Source: an uncultured Erysipelotrichaceae bacterium (lineage in GTDB: Bacteria; Bacillota_I; Bacilli_A; RFN20; CAG-826). From it: 8,005 nt of DNA. Numbering within the stretch: the stretch's first letter is position 1; every line of letters starts with the position of its first letter. The DNA lies in NCBI GenBank assembly GCA_902801805.1, contig CADCJP010000068.1:1-8005 (forward strand). The letters run 5' to 3'. Below the pieces are notes generated by a model. The model did no database searches. It was given only the letters and a program-made list of their open reading frames with translations, and was not told where the DNA came from. The position numbers and the translations under genes were made by a program. Below are positions 1 through 5,092 of this stretch, piece after piece.

Positions 1-185
1 GTTTCTAATGCAGGATTACCGGGTTCAGAACATTGTTCTCTACCCCAGTGACTATTCTTATCGCGCATTAAAGTTTTACTATAAACCTTATAGGCCACTA
101 GGAAAGTAAAGAATACGGAAAAGATTAATCCTAAGACTAATAAGATTCCGACGACAATGAGAATAATGATTACTGGTTGTGGCAT
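1..185 (-). CDS. N-terminal fragment of a membrane-anchored protein, possibly an alpha/beta hydrolase (cut by window edge)
   Basis: The minus strand is open from an ATG at 185-183 to the left edge, 61 full codons. It begins MPQPVIIILIVVGILL, continues with a hydrophobic stretch to about residue 29 that looks like one transmembrane anchor or uncleaved signal, and then turns polar with a segment RDKNSHWGREQCSEPGNP. A short N-terminal anchor followed by an R-x-x-W-x-R-x-x-C-S-like segment resembles the start of membrane-anchored alpha/beta hydrolases I know from Bacillota, but no nucleophile elbow or other catalytic motif is inside the window, so the function is only a guess. The start lies one base after the DegV stop codon, with no clear Shine-Dalgarno site (only A-rich AAAAGAA), so translation is probably coupled to DegV as the third gene of the operon. 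I am fairly sure of the reading frame and unsure of the product. Confidence 0.6.
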   Translation of the reverse strand, partial: MPQPVIIILIVVGILLVLGLIFSVFFTFLVAYKVYSKTLMRDKNSHWGREQCSEPGNPALE

Positions 186-186
186 T

Positions 187-1128
187 TTATTCTTTTAATA
201 ATTTTTCTAAGATTTCTTTTTCTTTTTCGCAATATGGAGAAACTGGTTCATCACCAGCGTAGAAAGCCGCGGCTAAACCTGGGCCAACATTACAACCTGT
301 GGATTGACCAACTGGGACAAAGATTAAATGTTCTGGTTTGAAGTGTTCTTCAATCATCTTTTTCATTTCTAAAGCTTGTTCTTCTCTTAATGAATAAGTG
401 ACAACGAAGGCTTTATTCTTATAATCCCCAATAGTGTTCTTAATATAATCAGGGAATAACTTCATTACTGTTTTATAACCACGTGCCTTACCAATGATTT
501 GGGTTTGACCGGTTTCATTACATAAATCACCTAATGGTTTAACACCCACTAAGGAACCCATGAAGGCTTTACCTTTACCGATTCTACCTTTTCTTGCTAA
601 GAAGAATAAGTCATCGATGAAACCACATTGGTGAATTCTTAATCTGAAATCTCTTAAGTAGTTAACAGTGCTTTCAAAGTCCATGCCTTTTTCACGGCAT
701 AAGCTGGCTTCAACAGCGATTAAATCAATCGCGCCACTATATCTTAAGGAGTCGATAACTTCAATTTTAATATTTGGATATTTTTCCATCACTTCTCTCG
801 CGGCCACGGTGAAAGCGCTATAGCCACCGCTCATCGCCGAGGAAATGGTAATAACAATAATATTTCTATTAGCTTCTGCTAAAGCAGATAATCTATCATC
901 AATTGTTTGAGGAGAAGGAATAGAACTAGAGAAATTGTTCTTTTTATTGGTCATTAAAGTGAAGTATTCATTTGGCTTCATTGTTTCCCAATATAAGTCT
1001 GTTGGTTTATTAGAACCATCTGGCCAAACCACTGTGCTCATTGGGGTTTCTTCAATACCATATTTAGCGATGATTTCTCTGGTGAAATCGCCACCTGCAT
1101 CGGTAATAATTGCAAAATTTTCTTTCAT
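187..1128 (-). CDS. DegV family protein (fatty-acid-binding, FakB-like)
   Basis: DegV/FakB proteins bind a single fatty acid; in Bacillota FakB presents it to the kinase FakA for phosphorylation and entry into phospholipid synthesis. The product shows the DegV layout: N-terminal IITDAGGDFTREII, where the family has D-S-x-x-D-L; a serine-rich FSSSIPSPQT at the usual T-S-Q-P-S site; ITISSAMSGGYSA; IEVIDS; FLARKGRIGKGKAFMGSLVGVKPL, matching the L-x-K-G-G-R-I...L-L-x-I-K-P block; and a late VGPGLAAAFY. The family's usual histidine before x-G-P-G is Asn here. Length of 313 residues is slightly above the typical 280-290. A longer frame begins at 1146, but AAGGAG at 1141-1136 sits 7 bases before the ATG at 1128, and the longer start would lie inside the glycosyltransferase, so I chose 1128. 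It follows the glycosyltransferase stop by 4 bases, and no fakA-like gene is visible here. Confidence 0.92.
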   Translation of the reverse strand: MKENFAIITDAGGDFTREIIAKYGIEETPMSTVVWPDGSNKPTDLYWETMKPNEYFTLMTNKKNNFSSSIPSPQTIDDRLSALAEANRNIIVITISSAMSGGYSAFTVAAREVMEKYPNIKIEVIDSLRYSGAIDLIAVEASLCREKGMDFESTVNYLRDFRLRIHQCGFIDDLFFLARKGRIGKGKAFMGSLVGVKPLGDLCNETGQTQIIGKARGYKTVMKLFPDYIKNTIGDYKNKAFVVTYSLREEQALEMKKMIEEHFKPEHLIFVPVGQSTGCNVGPGLAAAFYAGDEPVSPYCEKEKEILEKLLKE

Positions 1129-1132
1129 AATA

Positions 1133-2203
1133 TTACTCCTTATCATTTTTATTGTTGTATCTATTCTTTAACTTCCATATGAGGTAAGCAAGCGGGAAGT
1201 TTAATAAGAAAGTTAACAGAAGGGCTATTGTGTACGCCACTGATGGGAAAATGTGTAAAACCTCATGAAAGAAGGTGACGATTAAGAAAATAATAATTGT
1301 CTTAATAGTGGCATATCCACCTTCCACTAAGGCTCTTCTACCCATCTTCTTTGTGGGCCAAACAAACGCGGTCACGCCCATCAAAGCTTGATAGTAGAAA
1401 AGATATGAACAACCTAAGAATAAGTAGACATATAAACCAACATTTCTCCATATAGCGTTCAACACAATCATCATTGCGATACTAAATAAAGCGCACACAA
1501 GTGGGGCAATTGCATTCATCCAAATACTTCTTTGGATTCTAAATGTATCTAAATTTGGTTTGAAATGTGATGACTTATTGTTATCTAAATAGATTGTTTC
1601 AATAGGTACTTCTTCAAACTTTAATCTCTTAATTTGAAGATTACAAATAACATTCATCTCATATTCGTAGTGGTCACCAGGAAGAGTAATGATATTGAAA
1701 ATATCTTTGACTGGAAAACCACGTAATCCACATTGATCATCTGGGACATATTCCTTAGTGATCAATGTTCTGCATAATCTCGACATGAAGTTACCGTTTC
1801 TACTTCTTTTAGGCACACTCTTATCAAACTTACGGGAACCTAAAACAACGTTATTGGTTTCATGTAATTTGTCATTAATTCTAATAATATCTTTGACTGC
1901 GTGTTGACCATCTGCGTCACAAGTAATGACATAGTTATGATTATTAGGATGTAGGTTTACATAAGAAAAGCCAAGTCTTAACGCCGCACCCTTACCACGG
2001 TTGATATTTTGCTTTAAGACAACCGCGTATTTTTCTGCCTCATTAAAGACATCATCAAACTTTTCGCCTGAACCGTCGTTTACAACGACAGCGTCAAATC
2101 CTTCTTGTTTGAGATTGATTAGTAATTCGATTAATAAATGGTCTGGACGATACGCTGGAATGAGAATATATGTATCGTTTCTTGGATAATTCAACTTTTC
2201 CAT
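1133..2203 (-). CDS. GT2 family glycosyltransferase with C-terminal membrane domain (DPM1/GtrA-like)
   Basis: This is a predicted inverting GT-A glycosyltransferase, probably moving a sugar onto a polyprenyl phosphate or envelope glycan at the inner membrane face. In the 356-residue product, TYILIPAYRP (11-20) opens the nucleotide-binding fold, VVVNDGSG (39-46) is the family's V-D-D-G-S motif, NRGKGAALR lies near 68-76, the metal-binding D-x-D is CDADGQH (95-101), and QCGLRGF (157-163) is the Q-C-G-[LF]-[KR] segment of DPM1-like enzymes. IETIYLDNNKSSHF (201-214) is also typical. From about 231 on there are roughly four transmembrane segments (231-250, 256-280, 300-320, 322-345), resembling a GtrA-like domain. 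A TTG codon lies directly upstream at 2206; ATG at 2203 is the likelier start. No Shine-Dalgarno site precedes it, and a -10 box lies only 9 bases upstream, suggesting a leaderless mRNA. It heads the operon with DegV. The donor and acceptor cannot be told from sequence. Confidence 0.9.
   Translation of the reverse strand: MEKLNYPRNDTYILIPAYRPDHLLIELLINLKQEGFDAVVVNDGSGEKFDDVFNEAEKYAVVLKQNINRGKGAALRLGFSYVNLHPNNHNYVITCDADGQHAVKDIIRINDKLHETNNVVLGSRKFDKSVPKRSRNGNFMSRLCRTLITKEYVPDDQCGLRGFPVKDIFNIITLPGDHYEYEMNVICNLQIKRLKFEEVPIETIYLDNNKSSHFKPNLDTFRIQRSIWMNAIAPLVCALFSIAMMIVLNAIWRNVGLYVYLFLGCSYLFYYQALMGVTAFVWPTKKMGRRALVEGGYATIKTIIIFLIVTFFHEVLHIFPSVAYTIALLLTFLLNFPLAYLIWKLKNRYNNKNDKE
1136..1141 (-). promoter_or_regulatory. 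Shine-Dalgarno site that sets the DegV start
   Basis: The minus strand reads AAGGAG, then 7 bases, then the ATG at 1128-1126. The site lies within the last codons of the glycosyltransferase gene, directly before its TAA (1135-1133). It excludes the upstream in-frame ATG at 1146-1144 as the main start and suggests translational coupling. Confidence 0.85.
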
Positions 2204-2212
2204 CAATATGTA

Positions 2213-2240
2213 ATTATAGTCAAAAAGGATATTTTTTAAA
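2213..2240 (-). promoter_or_regulatory. Putative promoter of the glycosyltransferase-DegV operon (leaderless type)
   Basis: A perfect TATAAT lies at 2218-2213 on the minus strand, with TTTAAA at 2240-2235 (4 of 6 matches to TTGACA) 16 bases upstream. The start point predicted 7 bases past the -10 box is about 2206, on or beside the TTG/ATG start codons (2206/2203), so the mRNA would have essentially no 5' leader. It is divergent from the rpmE promoter, and the two -35 boxes are only 6 bases apart (2240 and 2247). Confidence 0.6.
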
Positions 2241-2246
2241 ATATAT

Positions 2247-2275
2247 TTGCCAATAGTGGCATTATTTGTTAGTAT
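2247..2275 (+). promoter_or_regulatory. rpmE promoter with extended -10
   Basis: TTGCCA (2247-2252) and TAGTAT (2270-2275) are separated by 17 bases, and TG at 2267-2268 gives an extended -10. The predicted start point is near 2282. The -35 region contains an inverted repeat, TGCCA-ATAG-TGGCA (2248-2261), which could be an operator or chance. Confidence 0.75.
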
Positions 2276-2281
2276 TTATGA

Positions 2282-2333
2282 GCAAACTTACTTTGGACGA
2301 CATTACGGTCCAAGGCGGAAGGAGAAAAAAGTT
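2282..2333 (+). promoter_or_regulatory. rpmE 5' leader with hairpin next to the ribosome-binding site
   Basis: The predicted transcript has about 50 untranslated bases. CTTTGGAC (2291-2298) can pair with GTCCAAGG (2308-2315), an 8-bp stem with one U-G pair and a 9-base loop. Only two bases separate its 3' side from GGAAGGAG (2318-2325), which contains the Shine-Dalgarno site AAGGAG (2320-2325) for the ATG at 2334. Autogenous control of L31 through its mRNA leader is known in E. coli, and L31 leader RNA motifs have been proposed in several phyla. That this hairpin is such an element is my inference. Confidence 0.45.
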
Positions 2334-2549
2334 ATGAAAAAAGGTGTCCATCCAGAATACCATCGTTGCACAGTCACATGCATCTCTTGTGGTAACACAT
2401 TCGAAACAGGTTCTGTTTTAAAAGAAATCAAAGTTGATACATGCGCGAACTGCCACCCATACTACACTGGCAAACAAAGATTCGTTCAATCCGATGGTCG
2501 TGTCGATCGTTTCAACCGTAAATATGGCTTAAACGGCGAAAAGAAATAA
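2334..2549 (+). CDS. rpmE: 50S ribosomal protein L31, zinc-binding type
   Basis: L31 is a small protein of the large ribosomal subunit that lies at the intersubunit bridge near the 5S rRNA and central protuberance. The 71-residue product starts [16 protein letters not shown] and carries the family signatures: CGNTFETGS (an x-C-G-N-x-F-x-T-x-S match), the [12 protein letters not shown] block with its C-x-x-C, and the closing [11 protein letters not shown]. Paired cysteines, the first around CISC and the second CANC, mark the zinc-binding (C+) paralogue rather than the zinc-free form. A longer open frame begins upstream at a TTG (2247), but that lies in the promoter; AAGGAG nine bases before the ATG at 2334 fixes the start. 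The gene is monocistronic, with its own promoter and terminator. Confidence 0.97.
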   Translation: MKKGVHPEYHRCTVTCISCGNTFETGSVLKEIKVDTCANCHPYYTGKQRFVQSDGRVDRFNRKYGLNGEKK

Positions 2550-2569
2550 GTTAAAGTATCTAGAGAATT

Positions 2570-2596
2570 AAAACCCCGCATCAAACGGGGTTTTTT
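2570..2596 (+). terminator. Rho-independent terminator of rpmE, probably shared by the convergent DUF2442-XRE operon
   Basis: AAAACCCCG (2570-2578) pairs with CGGGGTTTT (2586-2594) around a 7-base loop, followed by T to 2596. On the minus strand the same stem ends in TTTT and begins directly after the TAA at 2600-2598, so it can serve both converging genes. Confidence 0.9.
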
Positions 2597-2597
2597 C

Positions 2598-3059
2598 TTA
2601 AAGTAAAGTTAGCGAAATACTTCTTCCCAGTGCTTTAAATAATTTACTTATTTTGCCAATAGTGGGATTACCGATTCCTCTTTCAATTTTTGATATGTCA
2701 CCTTGATCGATATGAGATTTTCTAGATAACTCAGTTTGAGTGACATTCATTTCATCTCTAGTTTTTGCGAGCAAGAAACCAATTTGTTGATTAAATGTTG
2801 TCTCAATATGTCCGACGACTTCTCCGTCATCATAGATGCTTGTTGCATCAAAATCTAACTCATCGTTCCAAACGATAGCGAAGCCAGTTAAGTCTAAATG
2901 TCCATTTTCAAATAATCTACGATTCTTTCTCAACTCTTCTAACTGTGGATATTTTTTAAACATTTGAGACATATCGTATTTGATAATCTTGCCGTCTTGG
3001 AATGTTACTTGTAATGTTACATCTTCTAAAAAATCCACTTTTAACGCCATGTAATGCAT
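2598..3059 (-). CDS. DUF2442 domain fused to XRE-type helix-turn-helix (putative antitoxin/repressor)
   Basis: The 153-residue product has two parts. Residues about 5-77 fit DUF2442: ALKVDFLEDVTLQVTFQDGK, YDMSQMFKKYP, LFENGHLDL, FAIVWNDELDFDATSIYDDG. Residues about 92-150 are an XRE/HTH_3 domain: RDEMNVTQTELSRKSHIDQG, DISKIERGIGNPTIGKISKL, with recognition helix around GDISKIERG. It therefore probably binds DNA, most simply the palindrome in its own promoter. It lies one base after the DUF4160 stop; AAAGGGG ends 10 bases before the ATG at 3059, favouring that start over the in-frame ATG at 3050. DUF4160 and DUF2442 genes are commonly neighbours and the arrangement resembles toxin-antitoxin modules, but I know of no established biochemical activity for either. 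The antitoxin role is inference; the helix-turn-helix is clear. Confidence 0.85.
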   Translation of the reverse strand: MHYMALKVDFLEDVTLQVTFQDGKIIKYDMSQMFKKYPQLEELRKNRRLFENGHLDLTGFAIVWNDELDFDATSIYDDGEVVGHIETTFNQQIGFLLAKTRDEMNVTQTELSRKSHIDQGDISKIERGIGNPTIGKISKLFKALGRSISLTLL

Positions 3060-3060
3060 A

Positions 3061-3294
3061 TCAATCTAACCCCTTTAGTTTAATTTCTAGTAGTTCTTTT
3101 TGGTATTTTAGCACAAATTCTTTAACCATTTTCTTTGCCCTTGCTGGGAAAGAACCTTCATATATTTCTCCGGTTGAGATATAAAACGTAGCAGCCTCAG
3201 TTCCGTATGAAGCGTGGATGTGAGGAGGATTATGTTCCTTGTTCCTTAAATGCATCGTGATATAAATACCATAAAAGAAGCTAATTGTCGGCAT
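3061..3294 (-). CDS. DUF4160 protein (putative toxin-like partner)
   Basis: This small 77-residue soluble protein matches DUF4160 along its length: MPTISFFYGIYITMHLRNKE, then the family hallmark HNPPHIHASYG (21-31), then an IYEGSFPARA segment and a charged helical tail. The three histidines in H-N-P-P-H-I-H are conserved in the family and could bind metal or form an active site; no function is established to my knowledge. It is the first gene of a two-gene operon: its TGA is separated by a single base from the start of the DUF2442-XRE gene, indicating coupled expression. GAGGG (3309-3305) ends 10 bases before the ATG at 3294 and serves as Shine-Dalgarno site. By size, order and the partner's DNA-binding domain it would be the toxin of a type II-like pair, but it could equally be a regulatory or stress protein. 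Confidence 0.83.
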   Translation of the reverse strand: MPTISFFYGIYITMHLRNKEHNPPHIHASYGTEAATFYISTGEIYEGSFPARAKKMVKEFVLKYQKELLEIKLKGLD

Positions 3295-3317
3295 ATATTA
3301 TTGTCCCTCACATGTAT

Positions 3318-3346
3318 ATTATATGGTATATACACCATAAACTCAA
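3318..3346 (-). promoter_or_regulatory. Strong promoter of the DUF4160/DUF2442-XRE operon
   Basis: On the minus strand TTGAGT (3346-3341) and a perfect TATAAT (3323-3318) are separated by exactly 17 bases, predicting a start near 3311, about 17 bases before the ATG at 3294. It is one of the best-matching promoters in the window, and its spacer is occupied by the palindrome described separately. Confidence 0.85.
3322..3339. promoter_or_regulatory. Near-perfect palindrome between -35 and -10: putative operator for the XRE protein
   Basis: The minus strand reads TATGGTGTATATACCATA, symmetric at 16 of 18 positions (perfect outer arms TATGGT/ACCATA). It fills the promoter spacer and overlaps the first five bases of the -10 box, so a bound dimer would exclude RNA polymerase. 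This is the expected layout for autorepression by the helix-turn-helix protein encoded downstream. Confidence 0.6.
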
Positions 3347-3372
3347 CGTGATCTTTTGTTTTCTTAATATTT

Positions 3373-3410
3373 AAAAAGGCCCGATTGTTAGTTTAACTAA
3401 CGACTGGGCC
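3373..3410 (-). terminator. Rho-independent terminator of the vWA lipoprotein gene
   Basis: On the minus strand a 14-position stem (3410-3397 with 3391-3378; GGCCC...GGGCC base, GTTAG/CTAAC top, one mismatch and two G-U pairs) is closed by a 5-base loop and followed by TTTTT (3377-3373). The plus strand has no T-run after the stem, so it works only for minus-strand transcripts. It begins 19 bases beyond the out-of-frame natural stop of the gene at 3429. Confidence 0.9.
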
Positions 3411-3428
3411 ATATTCATTGCTTACAAA

Positions 3429-3520
3429 TTACTTACTTGCTAACGCTTTTGCTTTATTAACAACCGCCATAAAGTCATCTCTATAGGCATCATTAATTAC
3501 TTGGTTATCAATTCTACCTA
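3429..3520 (-). other. Displaced C-terminal coding segment of the vWA lipoprotein (out of frame)
   Basis: Directly past the TAG at 3516-3514 another minus-strand frame continues with GRIDNQVINDAYRDDFMAVV followed by NKAKALASK and a TAA at 3431-3429. This has the character of the YfbK-family C-terminus, where a Y-R-x-[DE]-F-x-x-L-V segment follows the S-K-Y-[KR]-G motif that ends the main frame. Joining them needs a shift of one base between about 3517 and 3535. Without it the protein loses about 30 residues. Confidence 0.75.
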
Positions 3521-4917
3521 ATAAGAGAGGTACCTCTATATTTACTTTCACTTAAGATGAGAGCGAATTCTGCGACGTAACCAGCAAAGTCATAGTCAAC
3601 ATGTCTAGCGACTGAGATATCATCTTTAGACGCTACTACTTCTTTATTTTCTTCAGTGATAGGTTCCTTATAGTGAAGAGTGGCTTTGAAGTAGTAGTCA
3701 TCTTGATGAACATTATTAGAACTCATAATTAATTCATACAACGCAATAGTGGTGTGATCAGACATGATTTCACCAGCGTCTTTTCTTGTATTTTCAAATT
3801 CTTGATCAGTAATTTGTCTACTTTCATAACCAAGTAAACGATAGGATTTAACTTTATCAGAGAATTGAACTTGGCATTTAGCGTCTTTAGCAGCGATATA
3901 TAATGACTTACCTAATTCTTCTTCGAAGACTTTCTTAGCTTCTAATTCACCATCGATATAGTAAGCATTACCATTACCATTATTAGCGAGGGTATATAAA
4001 GTATCATTATCATAGCTTCTATAACCACAGCAGGTGAGTAAGACACCATCAGAAGCATTCTTTTTGATTAACTTTGTTAATTCTTCGCCACTGGTTTTAC
4101 CAACGTTGAAGTCACCATCAGTTAAGATAACCACACGGTTATTACCTTCTGGGATGAAATATTTATAAGCGATATCATAGGCTGTTTCTATGCCAGCTTC
4201 ACCGTTCGTGGAGCCACCCGCTTTAAAGCCATCGATAACAGTGTTTAGATAATCTTTTTGTAAACCTGTTTTACCTTCACATTCGACTTTACAACCAGAA
4301 GCGTAAGAAACGATAGAAACCACATCATCGTCACGCATATTAGTGACTAATGTTTTAAGTGATGTTTTAACTAAGCTCATGACTGGAGACATAGAACCAC
4401 TTTTATCAACGAGAATAACGATATTGTTTTTAACGTTATCGGTGATAGATGGTTTAGCCTTAACCACAACTGAGGCTAAGTAGTGGGAATTATCCCATGG
4501 ACATTTTTCTAATTCTAAATGCGCGGATAACGCATTTTCTGTATCGTTTACGTATCCATAAGAGAAGTAATTAAGCATCTCTTCTGTCTTAACATTTTGT
4601 TTAGCTTCGTATAAACGATTGCCATTAATCTCTTCTCTAATAATTGGATAAGAGAATGTACTACTTGTTAAAGAAATATTATTAGTGTTGTCTTTAGTGA
4701 CATTGATAAATGGATTTTCGACATCACTATTAGCTTGGCTTTTTGATTGGTTATTATCCGCTGAACGAGAAATAGCAGGAGAATAAGAAGATTTTGGATA
4801 AGAATAACCACTATAGTAATAGCCACCTCCGCTTTTACCTGCATAACCACATGCGGTGATACTCAGTAAAACAAGAGCAAACATTGATAGTTTTAATTGA
4901 GGTTTTAAGGATTTCAT
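3514..4917 (-). CDS. YfbK-type von Willebrand factor A lipoprotein, C-terminus frameshifted
   Basis: This is a predicted surface lipoprotein with a metal-dependent protein-binding domain. The 467-residue product has a signal peptide with lipobox ITAC (Cys23), then a Gly/Tyr/Ser-rich linker (about 25-65). The vWF_A_N-like segment VKTEEMLNYFSYGYV (109-123) follows, then a vWA domain (about 165-335) with a complete MIDAS: DKSGS (D171, S173, S175), T237 in GGSTNGE, and D267 in LTDGD. A DUF3520-like region starts near 343, with KSYRLLGYESRQI, DAGEIMSDHTTIALYEL and FALILSESKYRG. It then ends abruptly at TSLIR while the natural C-terminus continues in another frame to 3429. AGGAGG (4932-4927) ends 9 bases before the ATG at 4917. 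It is a single gene with its own terminator. The exact ligand is unknown; related proteins occur in envelope or stress contexts. The domain core is intact, so a shortened protein may still fold. Confidence 0.9.
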   Translation of the reverse strand: MKSLKPQLKLSMFALVLLSITACGYAGKSGGGYYYSGYSYPKSSYSPAISRSADNNQSKSQANSDVENPFINVTKDNTNNISLTSSTFSYPIIREEINGNRLYEAKQNVKTEEMLNYFSYGYVNDTENALSAHLELEKCPWDNSHYLASVVVKAKPSITDNVKNNIVILVDKSGSMSPVMSLVKTSLKTLVTNMRDDDVVSIVSYASGCKVECEGKTGLQKDYLNTVIDGFKAGGSTNGEAGIETAYDIAYKYFIPEGNNRVVILTDGDFNVGKTSGEELTKLIKKNASDGVLLTCCGYRSYDNDTLYTLANNGNGNAYYIDGELEAKKVFEEELGKSLYIAAKDAKCQVQFSDKVKSYRLLGYESRQITDQEFENTRKDAGEIMSDHTTIALYELIMSSNNVHQDDYYFKATLHYKEPITEENKEVVASKDDISVARHVDYDFAGYVAEFALILSESKYRGTSLIR

Positions 4918-5000
4918 ATTCTGTGCCCCTCCTACTAATAAGACTGATAAGGCGAGGCTAAACTGCTAAAAAGAATATCCTCGTATACGTGTACTTCCTT

Positions 5001-5029
5001 ATTTTAAATGTCATTAAGAGCTTTTTCAC
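5001..5029 (-). promoter_or_regulatory. Possible promoter of the vWA lipoprotein gene
   Basis: On the minus strand GTGAAA (5029-5024, 4 of 6 consensus) and TAAAAT (5006-5001, 5 of 6) are 17 bases apart. The start would be near 4994, giving a leader of about 77 bases. In the leader, GTACACGTATAC (4994-4983) is a near-palindrome (10 of 12) of unknown meaning. This is the best candidate I see, but it is not strong. Confidence 0.35.
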
Positions 5030-5047
5030 TTCTTTTTTAAAAAGAAG
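5029..5047. repeat. Perfect 9-bp inverted repeat between divergent promoters
   Basis: CTTCTTTTT-T-AAAAAGAAG is exactly symmetric about a single T. It ends 4 bases before the -35 box of the permease-arc operon and touches the -35 of the possible vWA promoter, so it could be a regulator-binding site for one or both. It does not resemble the ArgR consensus. Low sequence complexity leaves chance possible. Confidence 0.45.
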
Positions 5048-5051
5048 GGGG

Positions 5052-5079
5052 TTGTCGAAAAATTTTAAAATGTTATCAT
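5052..5079 (+). promoter_or_regulatory. Promoter of the permease-arcA-arcB operon (near-leaderless)
   Basis: TTGTCG (5052-5057, 4 of 6) and TATCAT (5074-5079) are separated by 16 bases. The predicted start near 5086 leaves only about 6-7 untranslated bases before the ATG at 5093, with no Shine-Dalgarno site. The spacer holds ATTTTAAAAT (5062-5071), a short palindrome. Confidence 0.55.
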
Positions 5080-5092
5080 AGTGTCCGGCGTT

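Noticed and set aside
935..1171. Open frame opposite DegV on the plus strand
   Set aside because: It is antisense to a well-supported gene, has no family motif or ribosome site, and is explained as a shadow frame.
2249..2261. Insertion-sequence terminal repeat or attachment site at TGCCA-ATAG-TGGCA
   Set aside because: There is no transposase, integrase or target duplication nearby; it overlaps a normal rpmE promoter.
2247..2333. N-terminal extension of L31 starting with TTG at 2247
   Set aside because: This stretch is the -35/-10 promoter and leader; L31 proteins begin at the MKxGxHP segment, which starts at 2334.
3526..3537. 12-bp palindrome AGAGGTACCTCT as a regulatory operator
   Set aside because: It lies deep within coding sequence near the 3' end of the vWA gene, far from any promoter; it is of more interest as an indel-prone spot.
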